The position numbers and the translations under genes were made by a program. Of a DNA stretch of 64,000 bases, positions 43,603 to 52,097 are shown piece after piece. The DNA comes from Streptomyces sp. T12 (GTDB lineage: Bacteria > Actinomycetota > Actinomycetes > Streptomycetales > Streptomycetaceae): NCBI RefSeq assembly GCF_028736035.1, contig NZ_CP117866.1, positions 1,922,001 to 1,986,000 of the forward strand, written 5' to 3'. Positions within the stretch are counted from its first letter, which is position 1. Each line of letters opens with the position of its first letter. Below the pieces are notes generated by a model. It saw nothing but the letters and a program-made list of their open reading frames with translations, searched no databases and was not told the DNA's origin.

Positions 43603-45270
43603 ATGTCCACCGCCCTCGCCCGCGTCCGCGCCGCCTACGCCCGCATCGAGGCCGTGGACCGCCCCGAGATCTGGATCGACCTGCGCCCACGCGAGGAGGC
43701 CGAGGCGGAGGCCCGGCTGATCGACGACCGCGTGACGGGCGGGAAGCGACTCCCCCTGGCGGGGCGCCTGTTCGCAGCGAAGGGCAACATCGACGTCGGC
43801 GGCCTGCCCACGACCGCGGGCTGCCCGTCGTACGCCTACGTCCCCGAAGCCGACGCCCCGGTCGTCGCCCGCCTGCGCGCGGCCGGTGCCATCGTGCTCG
43901 GCACCACGAACCTGGACCAGTTCGCCACGGGCCTGGTCGGCACCCGCTCTCCGTACGGCGCGGTCCGTAACGCCCATGATCCGGCCAGGATCAGCGGCGG
44001 CTCCAGCGCCGGCTCGGCCGTCGCGGTGGCGCTCGGCGTCGTCGACTTCGCGCTCGGCACGGACACGGCCGGCTCGGGCCGGGTTCCCGCCGCCTTCAAC
44101 GGCATCGTCGGCCTCAAGCCCACCCGGGGTCTGGTCCCGACGGAGGGCGTCGTCCCGGCCTGTGCGTCCATCGACTGTGTGACGGTGTTCGCGCGGACGC
44201 TGCCGGAGGCCGAGCAGGCACTGTCGTTCATGGCGTCCCCGCCCGGCCGCGCCCTGCCTCCGCTCCCCCAGCGCACACCGGGGCCATGGCGCATCGCGGT
44301 CCCGCCGACGGACCGGCTCGGCGACCTGGACGAGGGCTGGGCCCAGGCCTACGAGGCAGCCGTACGGCAGCTCACCGCCGCGGGTGCCGAGATCCGCACT
44401 CTCGACCTCACCCCCTTCACCGAAGCCGCCGCCATGCTCTACGAGGGTGCCTTCGTCGCCGAGCGCTACACGGCCGTGGGGAGTTTTGTCGACAAGGCGA
44501 TGGCGGCGGGCGACGACACCCTCGACCCCACCGTCGCCGGCATCATCGCCCGCGCCCGCGACATCCCGGCCCACCGGCTCTTCGCGGACCAGGACCGGCT
44601 GGCCGCCCTGCGCGCCCGGGCCGAGGCCGAACTCGCCGACGTGGACGCCGTGTTGCTCCCCACCACACCCGGCCACCCCACCCTGGCCGAGGTGGCCGCC
44701 GACCCGCTGGGGGCCAACGCCCGCCTCGGCCGCTTCACCAACTCCACGAACCTCTTCGACCTGGCTGCGGCCGCCGTCCCGGCCGGTGAGGTGAACGGCC
44801 TGCCCTTCGGCGTGATGCTGATCGGCCCGGCGTTCACGGACGAACGGCTCGCGAGGATCGCCGGGCTGCTCCGCCCGGAGGTCCCTCTCGCCGTGGTCGG
44901 CGCCCACCTCTGCGACCAGCCCCTCAACCCGCAGCTGCTGTCCCTGGGCGCCCGATTCGACCGTACGACCGCCACGGCCCCCGTGTACCGCCTGCACGCC
45001 CTGTCCACGACCCCGCCCAAGCCGGGCCTGGTCCACGTCGGTCTCGGCGAGGGTGGGGCCGCGATCGAGGCCGAGGTGTGGCGGCTCCCGGCGGAGGGGC
45101 TCGGCCGGCTTCTCGCTCAGCTGCCCCGCCCGATGGCCCTGGGGCGCGTGGAGCTGGCGGACGGCAGCCATGTCCCCGGGTTCCTGTGCGAGCCGGCGGC
45201 CCTCACGGACGCCGAGGACATCACGTCGTACGGGGGCTGGCGGGCGTACCTCGGGGGCGGCCGCTCCTGA
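43603..45270 (+). CDS. atzF: Allophanate hydrolase (AtzF/DUR1 type)
   Basis: A 555-aa enzyme. The amidase-signature domain has the Ser-cisSer-Lys triad: Lys in LFAAKGNIDVGG (near residue 60), then ISGGSSAGSAVAVALG (near residue 130) and DTAGSGRVPA (near residue 150). The C-terminal AtzF domain (RLHALSTTPPKPGLVHV..., PLGRVEL-like end) is present, so it should convert allophanate to two ammonia and two CO2. The ATG at 43603 has AAGGAG six bases upstream. It follows the carboxylase by 25 bp and completes the route. Confidence 0.94.
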   Translation: MSTALARVRAAYARIEAVDRPEIWIDLRPREEAEAEARLIDDRVTGGKRLPLAGRLFAAKGNIDVGGLPTTAGCPSYAYVPEADAPVVARLRAAGAIVLGTTNLDQFATGLVGTRSPYGAVRNAHDPARISGGSSAGSAVAVALGVVDFALGTDTAGSGRVPAAFNGIVGLKPTRGLVPTEGVVPACASIDCVTVFARTLPEAEQALSFMASPPGRALPPLPQRTPGPWRIAVPPTDRLGDLDEGWAQAYEAAVRQLTAAGAEIRTLDLTPFTEAAAMLYEGAFVAERYTAVGSFVDKAMAAGDDTLDPTVAGIIARARDIPAHRLFADQDRLAALRARAEAELADVDAVLLPTTPGHPTLAEVAADPLGANARLGRFTNSTNLFDLAAAAVPAGEVNGLPFGVMLIGPAFTDERLARIAGLLRPEVPLAVVGAHLCDQPLNPQLLSLGARFDRTTATAPVYRLHALSTTPPKPGLVHVGLGEGGAAIEAEVWRLPAEGLGRLLAQLPRPMALGRVELADGSHVPGFLCEPAALTDAEDITSYGGWRAYLGGGRS

Positions 45271-45312
45271 CGTCGGGTCCCGAGAACGGCGAAGGCTCCG
45301 AGAAACAGCGAA

Positions 45313-45338
45313 GGCAAGGAGGTCACCGACTCCTTGCC
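45313..45338 (+). terminator. Terminator after allophanate hydrolase
   Basis: GGCAAGGAG (45313-45321) pairs perfectly with CTCCTTGCC (45330-45338) around an 8-base loop, 42 bp past the stop. It separates the carboxylase operon from the next locus. Confidence 0.7.
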
Positions 45339-45360
45339 ATGTTCAACTTATAGCGCACCG

Positions 45361-45382
45361 GGGGGCTTGCGGCAAGGCCCCC
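45361..45382 (+). promoter_or_regulatory. Rifamycin-associated element (RAE)
   Basis: CTTGCGGCAAGG flanked by five G and five C forms the near-palindrome described for the RAE, a conserved motif found before rifamycin-inactivating genes in actinomycetes. It lies 59 bp before the glycosyltransferase start and should make the operon rifamycin-inducible. It overlaps a possible -35 (TTGCGG), so repression or RNA-polymerase-linked control are both possible. Confidence 0.85.
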
Positions 45383-45441
45383 GTCGTACCGCACAATCAT
45401 CGGCCTAGGCCAAAGACCTGCGGTAATGGGGGATTCACAAA

Positions 45442-46668
45442 GTGCGTGTGCTGTTGATGACGTATGGGTCGCGCGGGGACGTCGAACCGATGGTGGGACT
45501 CGCGGTGCGGCTGCGGGCGCTCGGCGCGGAGGTGCAGATGTGCGCGCCGCCGGACTTCGAGGAGCTGTTGGAGGGTTTCGGCCTGCCGCTGGTGCCGATC
45601 GGCTGGCCCGTGCGTGCGATGACGAAGGGGGCGGTGACCGGGACGGCGCCGATGCCGGCGAAGACCCTGCCCCAGCGCGCGGCCGAGTTGGTCGCCTCGA
45701 CGTACGACGCGGTCGCCCCGGTGGCCGAGGGCTGTGACGTGCTGGTGGCGACCGGCTCACTTCCGGCCGGGGCCGCCGGGCGGGCGGTGGCCGAGAAGCT
45801 GGGCATCCCGTATGTGTTCGTGTCCTACTTCCCGTCCTACCTGCCGTCGCCGCACCACCCGCCGCTCGAATGGCCGGGCCGGCCGCTCCCGCCGGACGTG
45901 ACCGACAACCGGGTGCTGTGGGACCTGAACACCGAGAGTCTGAACGCGCTGTTCGGTGACGCGGTCAACGACCACCGGGCCTCGATCGGCCTGCCGCCGG
46001 TGAACAACATCCGCGACCACGTCCTGTCCGACCGGCCGTTGCTGGCGGCGGACCCGGTCCTGGCCCCGTGGCCGGAGCCGGCGGATCTCGACGTGGTGCA
46101 GACCGGCGCCTGGATCCGGCCGGACCAACGACCGCTCCCGGCCGATCTGGAGGCGTTCCTGGACGCGGGCGCGCCCCCGGTCTACGTGGGCTTCGGCAGC
46201 ATCCCCCTGCGCGACGCGCAGGACGTCTCCCGGGCGGCCATCGAGGCGGTGCGCGCGCAGGGGCACCGCGTACTCGTCGGGCGCGGCTGGGCCGACCTGA
46301 CACTGATCGACGACCAGGACGACTGCTTCGCCGTCGGCGAGGTCAACCAGCAGGCGCTGTTCGGCCGGGTGGCCGCCGTGGTCCACCACGGCGGGGCGGG
46401 CACGACGACGACGGCCGCCCGGGCCGGTGCGCCACAGGTGGTGGTGCCCCAGATGGCCGACCAGCCGTACTGGGCCGGCCGGGTCGCCGAGCTGGGCATC
46501 GGCGCGGCACACGACGGTCCGACGCCGACCTTCGAGTCCCTGTCGGCCGCGCTGAAGACGGCCCTGACCCCTCAGACCCGTGCACGGGCGACCGCCGTGG
46601 CCGACGAGGTCCGCACGGACGGGGCGACGGTGGCCGCGAAGCTGCTGCTCGACGAGATCAGCCGATAG
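45442..46668 (+). CDS. Rifamycin glycosyltransferase-like (UGT/GT1 family) enzyme
   Basis: A 408-aa GT-B glycosyltransferase. The N-terminal acceptor domain opens MRVLLMTYGSRGDVEPMVGLAVRL. The C-terminal nucleotide-sugar site has VHHGGAGTTTTAARAGAPQVVVPQMADQPYWAGRV (the PSPG-like His and D/Q pair). The family glycosylates natural products. The upstream RAE and downstream HelR-like gene point to rifampin inactivation at the C23 hydroxyl, as in the Rgt enzymes. The GTG at 45442 follows GGGGGATTCACAA. The function is inferred by context, not from enzyme-specific motifs. Confidence 0.85.
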   Translation: MRVLLMTYGSRGDVEPMVGLAVRLRALGAEVQMCAPPDFEELLEGFGLPLVPIGWPVRAMTKGAVTGTAPMPAKTLPQRAAELVASTYDAVAPVAEGCDVLVATGSLPAGAAGRAVAEKLGIPYVFVSYFPSYLPSPHHPPLEWPGRPLPPDVTDNRVLWDLNTESLNALFGDAVNDHRASIGLPPVNNIRDHVLSDRPLLAADPVLAPWPEPADLDVVQTGAWIRPDQRPLPADLEAFLDAGAPPVYVGFGSIPLRDAQDVSRAAIEAVRAQGHRVLVGRGWADLTLIDDQDDCFAVGEVNQQALFGRVAAVVHHGGAGTTTTAARAGAPQVVVPQMADQPYWAGRVAELGIGAAHDGPTPTFESLSAALKTALTPQTRARATAVADEVRTDGATVAAKLLLDEISR

Positions 46669-46679
46669 GGCGCCGCCCG

Positions 46680-46701
46680 GTCCCGCGTGAACGCGCGGGA
46701 C
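46680..46701 (+). terminator. Hairpin between rgt-like gene and helR-like gene
   Basis: GTCCCGCG and CGCGGGAC form an 8-bp perfect stem with a 6-base loop, 11 bp past the glycosyltransferase stop. No U-tract follows. It may cause partial termination or simply stabilise the mRNA, so the two genes could still be co-transcribed. Confidence 0.45.
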
Positions 46702-46710
46702 CGCCGAGCC

Positions 46711-46776
46711 AGAACTCAGAGCACAAAGCACGGAGCAGGGACCCAGAGCACAGAACACAGAGCACAGAGCACGGAA
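46711..46776. repeat. Degenerate microsatellite of AGAGCAC-type units
   Basis: About nine imperfect 7-8-bp units (AGAACTC, AGAGCAC, AAAGCACGG, AGAGCACAG, AACACAG, AGAGCACAG, AGAGCACGG). This purine-rich tract without hairpins stands out against the GC-rich surroundings. It is in the leader of the HelR-like gene. Confidence 0.7.
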
Positions 46777-46862
46777 CTCGCGAACCGGCGAAGTTCGTCA
46801 CGCCGGTCCAGACGCCTTGCCATGCGCACGGTCGCAAGCGACCTCATTTCGGAGCTGATGCC

Positions 46863-49016
46863 TTGAATCACCCCCTGACCACCAGCGCGTTCGCCCTTCC
46901 CGACCGCCTCTCCGCCAAGGCCGACCCGACGCTGATCGCCGACGACGAGCAGCACTTCGTGGCCATCGCGGAGTGTCTGGAGCAGTCGATCGCCGAGCTG
47001 ACCGACCGTCTCGCCGCCGAGCGCAGGGCACCCGGCGGCGCGGGCCGGCAGGCGATGGACCGGGACGCGGAGATCCACCGGCTGACCGCTCGCCTGCGCG
47101 CACTGCGCCGCTTCGGTCTGGACCTGTGCCTCGGACGCATGGTCGGCGCGGACGACTCCGAGCCCCTGTACGTCGGACGGCTCGGCCTCACCGACAGCAC
47201 GGGCCGCCGGCTGCTGATCGACTGGCGCTCCCCCGCGGCCGAGCCGTTCTTCGGAGCCACGCACGGCAACCCGATGGGCCTGGCGAGCCGCCGCAGGTAT
47301 CGCTGGAGCGGCGGCCGGATCAGCGACTACTGGGACGAGGTGTTCACCGCGGACGGGCTTGCCGGGCACGCCGCGCTCGACGACCAGTCCGCCTTCGTCG
47401 CGAGCCTGGGCAGCAACCGGTCGGCACGGATGCGAGACGTGCTCGGCACCATCCAGGCCGACCAGGACGCCATCATCCGCGCGGGTTCGCGCGGCGCTCT
47501 CGTCGTGGACGGCGGTCCCGGCACGGGCAAGACCGTCGTCGCCCTGCACCGCTCCGCCTACCTCCTCTACTCCGACCCGCGCCTCGGTCACCGTCGCGGC
47601 GGCGTGCTGTTCGTCGGCCCGCACCGGCCCTACCTCGCCTACGTCGCCGATGTCCTGCCGAGCCTCGGTGAGGAGGGCGTGCAGACCTGCACCCTGCGCG
47701 ACCTCGTCGCCGAGGGCGCCGCGGCGACGGCGGAGGCCGACCCGGAGGTGGCCCGTCTGAAGTCGTCGGCGGATCTGGTGAAGGCGATCGAGACGGCCGC
47801 CAGGTTCTACGAGGAGCCGCCCGCCAAGGGGATGACGGTCACCACCCACTGGTCCGACATCTGGCTGAGCGCCGACGACTGGGCCGAGGCGTTCGAAGCC
47901 GCGGAACCCGGTATTCCGCACAACGAGGCACGTGACCTGATCTGGGAGGAACTGCTCGCGATCCTGATGGACAAGCACGACGGCGACGTCTCGCCCGAGT
48001 TGCTCCGCAAGTCGCTGCTGCAGGACAGGGAGCTGCTGACGACGTTCGACCGCGCGTGGCCGCTGATCGAAGCCGCCGACCTCGTCGGGGACCTGTGGTC
48101 GGTTCCCGCCTACCTGCGCCTGTGCGCCCCCTGGCTCGGCCGCGACGAGATACGGAGGCTGCAGCGTGCGGACGCCCAGGCCTGGACGGTGTCCGATCTG
48201 CCGCTCCTGGACGCGGCACGGCAGCGGCTCGGCGACCCGGCGGCGTCACGGCGAAGGCGCCGGCAGGAGGCGGCCCTCGCCGCCCAGCGCGAACGTATGG
48301 CGCAGGTCGTCGACAACCTGATCGCGGCCGATGCCGACGGTGAGGGCCTCATGACGCAGCTGCGCCGAGCGGACTTCCAGCGCAACCTGGTCGACGAGTC
48401 CGAGCTGCCCACGACCGAACCGGACCTGCTCGCCGGCCCGTTCGCGCACGTCGTCGTGGACGAGGCTCAGGAACTGACCGACGCGGAGTGGCAGATGCTG
48501 CTGCTGCGCTGCCCGTCCCGCAGCTTCACCATCGTCGGGGACCGCGCCCAGGCCCGGCACGGCTTCACGGAGTCGTGGCAGGAACGGCTGGAGCGGATCG
48601 GGCTCGACCGGATCAACCTGGCCGCCCTGAGCATCAACTACCGGACGCCGGAAGAGATCATGACGGAGGCCGAGCCGGTCATCCGGGCCGCGCTCCCCGA
48701 CGCCAACGTGCCGACGTCCATCCGCAGCGGCGGCGTCCCCGTCGCCCACGGCTCCGTGTCGGACCTCGACTCGATCCTGGACACGTGGCTCGCCACGCAT
48801 TCCGAGGGCACCGCCTGCGTCATCGGCGACCCCACGTTCCGCCCGACGGACCGGGTCCAGTCACTGACCCCGGAGCTGTCGAAGGGGCTGGAGTTCGACC
48901 TGGTGGTGCTCATCGCCCCGGAGACGTTCGGCGAGGGCATCGCAGGCGCAGTGGACCGCTACGTGGCGATGACGCGCGCGACCCGGCAACTGGTGATCCT
49001 CACCCGTACCGCTTGA
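46863..49016 (+). CDS. helR: HelR-like RNA-polymerase-recycling helicase/ATPase
   Basis: A 717-aa UvrD-superfamily (HelD-type) motor. A coiled-coil N-terminal arm runs over residues about 20-90. The Walker A GGPGTGKT is near residue 218, the Walker B-like VVDEAQELTDAEW near residue 528, and the motif VI-like region MTRATRQL near the end. HelD/HelR proteins remove RNA polymerase from stalled or rifampin-bound complexes and give rifampin tolerance. The TTG at 46863 gives MNHPLTTSAFALPD. It follows the RAE-controlled glycosyltransferase by 194 bp, consistent with a shared resistance locus. Confidence 0.88.
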   Translation: MNHPLTTSAFALPDRLSAKADPTLIADDEQHFVAIAECLEQSIAELTDRLAAERRAPGGAGRQAMDRDAEIHRLTARLRALRRFGLDLCLGRMVGADDSEPLYVGRLGLTDSTGRRLLIDWRSPAAEPFFGATHGNPMGLASRRRYRWSGGRISDYWDEVFTADGLAGHAALDDQSAFVASLGSNRSARMRDVLGTIQADQDAIIRAGSRGALVVDGGPGTGKTVVALHRSAYLLYSDPRLGHRRGGVLFVGPHRPYLAYVADVLPSLGEEGVQTCTLRDLVAEGAAATAEADPEVARLKSSADLVKAIETAARFYEEPPAKGMTVTTHWSDIWLSADDWAEAFEAAEPGIPHNEARDLIWEELLAILMDKHDGDVSPELLRKSLLQDRELLTTFDRAWPLIEAADLVGDLWSVPAYLRLCAPWLGRDEIRRLQRADAQAWTVSDLPLLDAARQRLGDPAASRRRRRQEAALAAQRERMAQVVDNLIAADADGEGLMTQLRRADFQRNLVDESELPTTEPDLLAGPFAHVVVDEAQELTDAEWQMLLLRCPSRSFTIVGDRAQARHGFTESWQERLERIGLDRINLAALSINYRTPEEIMTEAEPVIRAALPDANVPTSIRSGGVPVAHGSVSDLDSILDTWLATHSEGTACVIGDPTFRPTDRVQSLTPELSKGLEFDLVVLIAPETFGEGIAGAVDRYVAMTRATRQLVILTRTA

Positions 49017-49035
49017 GAGACGACGAGTGCACGCC

Positions 49036-49075
49036 TAAGGGGCGCGGGGCGGGGAACTGCGCGACAAGCCACGAC
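49036..49075. repeat. Dispersed Streptomyces intergenic repeat
   Basis: AAGGGGCGCGGGG...GGGAACTGCGCGACAAGCCACGAC resembles the short element seen at very many convergent junctions in Streptomyces genomes. It lies between the convergent HelR-like and helicase genes. It may form a weak hairpin with the GGGTACGGGGAGC segment that follows. Confidence 0.6.
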
Positions 49076-49098
49076 GCTCCCCGTACCCGCCCCACACC

Positions 49099-51906
49099 TC
49101 ACCCCACCGACGAGTAGGCGACAACTCCCCGCAGCAACCCCTCAACGGCCTTCCGCGCACTCTTCGCCACAGTCGACCCTTCCACAGGAGACGCCGCCGA
49201 GATCTGCCCCAGCACGTCGATCACCTGCTTGCACCACCGCACGAAGTCACCCGCCGGCATCTCCGCCTCACGCAGCACCTCATCGAGCCCCTTGCCGCTG
49301 GCCCACATATAGGCAGCCCAGGCGAAGCCCAGGTCGGGTTCACGCTGCCCGACCCCTTCGCTCTGGGTGATCCGGAAGTCCTCCTCAAGGGCATCCAGCC
49401 GCCCCCAGATCCGGACCATCTCACCGAGCGCGGCCTTGGCCTTGCCCGAAGGCAGCTTCGGCGCCATCGCATCGTCCCCGACCCGCGCCTCGTACACCAA
49501 CGCCGAGACACAGGCGGCCAGTTCGGCCGGGCCGAGGCCCTCCCAGACCCGCTCCCGCAGGCACTCGCTGGCCAGCAGGTCGAGTTCGCCGTACAGCCGC
49601 GCGAGCCGCTTGCCGTGCTCGGTGACCTCGTCGCCGCGCAGATAGTCCAGCTCGGTCAGCAGCGCGACGATGCGGTCGAAGGTGCGCGCGATCGTGTTCG
49701 TGCGGCCTTCGATACGGCGCTCCAGCTGCGAGGTGTCCCGCAGCAGCCGGTGGTAGCGCTCGGCCCAGCGGGCGTGGTCCTCCCGGTCGTTGCAGCCGTG
49801 GCAGGGGTGGGCGCGCAGGGCCTTGCGCAGCCGCTCGATCTCGCGGTCGTCGGCCGCCTGGGAGCGCCGCTTGCGGTGCCGGTCGGGCGGAATGTGCCCG
49901 GCCTTGGTGCGCAGCGCGGACGCGAGGTCCCGACGGGACTGCGGGGAGCGTGGGTTGAAGGACTTCGGGATCCGCATCCGCTCCAACGCCTCGACGGGCA
50001 CCGGGAAGTCCATCGACGCCAGCCGCTTGACCTGCCGTTCGGCGGTCAGGACCAGCGGGCGCGGGCCGTCGTGCTGCTCGAAGCCGCGGTGGCCGTTGGA
50101 CCGCCCGGCCGGCAGCCCGGGGTCCAGCACCAGCGCGAGACCGGCGTACTTGCCCGTCGGTACATGGATGACGTCACCCGGCTTGAGCTTCTCCAGCGCG
50201 ACGGCGGCCTCGGCGCGCCGCTGGGCCGCACCCTGCTTGGCCAACTCGTTCTCGCGGTCCTTGAGTTCGCGACGCAGTCGCGCGTACTCCTCGAAGTCCC
50301 CGAGGTGGCAGGTCATGGACTCCTTGTAACCGTCGAGCCCCTCCTCGTTGCGCTGCACCTGCCGCGAGATCCCGACGACCGACTTGTCGGCCTGGAACTG
50401 CGCGAAGGACGTCTCCAGCAGCTCGCGCGAGCGGTGCCGCCCGAACTGCTCGACCAGGTTGACCGCCATGTTGTACGACGGCTTGAAGCTGGACCGCAGC
50501 GGATAGGTACGCGTCCCCGCGAGCCCGGCCAGGTGATCGGGGCTCATCCCACGCTGCCACAGCACCACGGCGTGGCCCTCGACGTCGATGCCTCGCCGCC
50601 CCGCACGACCGGTCAACTGCGTGTACTCACCCGGCGTGATGTCGGCATGCTGCTCGCCGTTCCACTTGACGAGCTTCTCCAACACCACCGACCGGGCGGG
50701 CATGTTGATGCCCAGCGCCAGCGTCTCCGTGGCGAACACGGCCTTCACCAGGCCGCGGACGAACAGCTCCTCGACGACCTCCTTGAACGTCGGCAGCATG
50801 CCCGCGTGGTGGGCGGCTATACCGCGCTCCAGACCTTCCAGCCACTCGTAGTAGCCGAGGACGTGCAGATCCTCGGTCGGGATGGCGGCGGTGCGCTCCT
50901 CGACGAGGGCGCGCACCTTTTCCCGCGCCTCCTCGTCGTTCAGCCTCAGTCCCGCGTACAGGCACTGCTGTACGGCGGCCTCACAGGCGGCCCGGCTGAA
51001 GATGAAGGTGATGGCGGGCAGCAGGCCCTCGGCGTCGAGCCGCTCGATGACCTCGGGACGCCCCGGCGTCCACACCCGGGACCGCGCTCTGCGCTCCCGC
51101 TCCCGGTCGGCCTCGCGCATCGCGCGCCCGCGTCTGCGGTCCTGGAACGACGGGCGCTGGGCCTCCATCCGGGCCAGCCGGGTGAGGTCGGGGTTGACGG
51201 CCTTCTTGTGGCCCTCCCCCTCCTCGAACAGGTCGTACATCCGCCGCCCGGCGAGCACGTGCTGGAACAGCGGCACGGGCCGGTGTTCGGAGACGATCAC
51301 CTCGGTGTCGCCGCGGACGGTGTCGAGCCAGTCGCCGAACTCTTCGGCGTTCGACACGGTCGCCGACAGCGAGACGAGGGTGACCGACTCGGGAAGGTGG
51401 ATGATCACCTCTTCCCATACGGCGCCGCGGAAGCGGTCGGAGAGGTAGTGCACCTCGTCCATGACCACATAGCCGAGGCCGAGGAGGGTCTGCGACCCGG
51501 CGTACAGCATGTTCCGCAGCACCTCGGTGGTCATCACGACCACCGGGGCGTCGGAGTTGATGCTGTTGTCGCCGGTGAGCAGACCGACCATGCCGTCCCC
51601 GTAACGGCGGCACAGGTCGGCGTACTTCTGGTTCGACAGCGCCTTGATGGGCGTCGTGTAGAAGCACTTCTTGCCCTGCATCAGGGCGAGGTGGACGGCG
51701 AACTCGCCCACGATCGTCTTGCCGGAGCCGGTGGGCGCGGCCACCAGTACGCCCTTCCCCGCCTCGAGTGCCTGGCAGGCCTCGATCTGGAAGGGGTCGA
51801 GGCCGAAGTCGTACATCTCGCGGAAGGAGGCGAGCGCGGTGGCCTGCTCGGCAGCGCGCCTGCGTGCTGCCGCATACCGCTCGGCCGGTGAGAGGTCCTC
51901 TGTCAT
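49099..51906 (-). CDS. Ski2/Mtr4-like DEAD/DEAH-box RNA helicase
   Basis: A 935-aa helicase. Motif I is VAAPTGSGKTIVGE (near residue 47), motif II is DEVH in VVMDEVHYLSD (near residue 150), and motif III is LSATVSN. The C-terminal helicase half has the motif V-VI region GRAGRRGIDVEGH. A Mtr4-like insertion, an rRNA-processing-type arch region and a C-terminal DSHCT domain (ELAACVSALVYEAR) complete it. The ATG at 51906 gives MTEDLSPAERYAAARR. A longer frame starts at 51966. Such proteins are likely in RNA turnover. Confidence 0.93.
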   Translation of the reverse strand: MTEDLSPAERYAAARRRAAEQATALASFREMYDFGLDPFQIEACQALEAGKGVLVAAPTGSGKTIVGEFAVHLALMQGKKCFYTTPIKALSNQKYADLCRRYGDGMVGLLTGDNSINSDAPVVVMTTEVLRNMLYAGSQTLLGLGYVVMDEVHYLSDRFRGAVWEEVIIHLPESVTLVSLSATVSNAEEFGDWLDTVRGDTEVIVSEHRPVPLFQHVLAGRRMYDLFEEGEGHKKAVNPDLTRLARMEAQRPSFQDRRRGRAMREADRERERRARSRVWTPGRPEVIERLDAEGLLPAITFIFSRAACEAAVQQCLYAGLRLNDEEAREKVRALVEERTAAIPTEDLHVLGYYEWLEGLERGIAAHHAGMLPTFKEVVEELFVRGLVKAVFATETLALGINMPARSVVLEKLVKWNGEQHADITPGEYTQLTGRAGRRGIDVEGHAVVLWQRGMSPDHLAGLAGTRTYPLRSSFKPSYNMAVNLVEQFGRHRSRELLETSFAQFQADKSVVGISRQVQRNEEGLDGYKESMTCHLGDFEEYARLRRELKDRENELAKQGAAQRRAEAAVALEKLKPGDVIHVPTGKYAGLALVLDPGLPAGRSNGHRGFEQHDGPRPLVLTAERQVKRLASMDFPVPVEALERMRIPKSFNPRSPQSRRDLASALRTKAGHIPPDRHRKRRSQAADDREIERLRKALRAHPCHGCNDREDHARWAERYHRLLRDTSQLERRIEGRTNTIARTFDRIVALLTELDYLRGDEVTEHGKRLARLYGELDLLASECLRERVWEGLGPAELAACVSALVYEARVGDDAMAPKLPSGKAKAALGEMVRIWGRLDALEEDFRITQSEGVGQREPDLGFAWAAYMWASGKGLDEVLREAEMPAGDFVRWCKQVIDVLGQISAASPVEGSTVAKSARKAVEGLLRGVVAYSSVG

Positions 51907-52010
51907 CGTGCTTTCGAGCGTACCGGGCGCCACTGACAACAGGACGATCATTATCCGGATCCGCACTCCGCAGACCCGGGATCCGCGCAGCTCACGGCCG
52001 CGAAACGGAA

Positions 52011-52044
52011 GCGGCCGGGCGCGCCCCGCAGGCGCCCCGGCCGC
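52011..52044 (-). terminator. GC-rich hairpin after tatC
   Basis: GCGGCCGGGCGCGCC (52011-52025) pairs with GGCGCCCCGGCCGC (52031-52044) with one bulge. On the minus strand it is followed by TTCCGTTTCG. It ends the tatA-tatC transcription unit. Confidence 0.65.
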
Positions 52045-52097
52045 ACTGTCCCTCGGATCCCTGAAAACCGCCTCTCAGGATCTGAGGGGATCGCCTC

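Noticed and set aside
46068..46862. In-frame N-terminal extension of the HelR-like protein upstream of 46863
   Set aside because: It overlaps the glycosyltransferase gene in another frame and the repeat tract. The TTG at 46863 gives a normal HelR-type N-terminus.
49615..51891. 758-codon plus-strand open frame opposite the Ski2-like helicase
   Set aside because: Antisense shadow. The helicase motifs are all on the minus strand.
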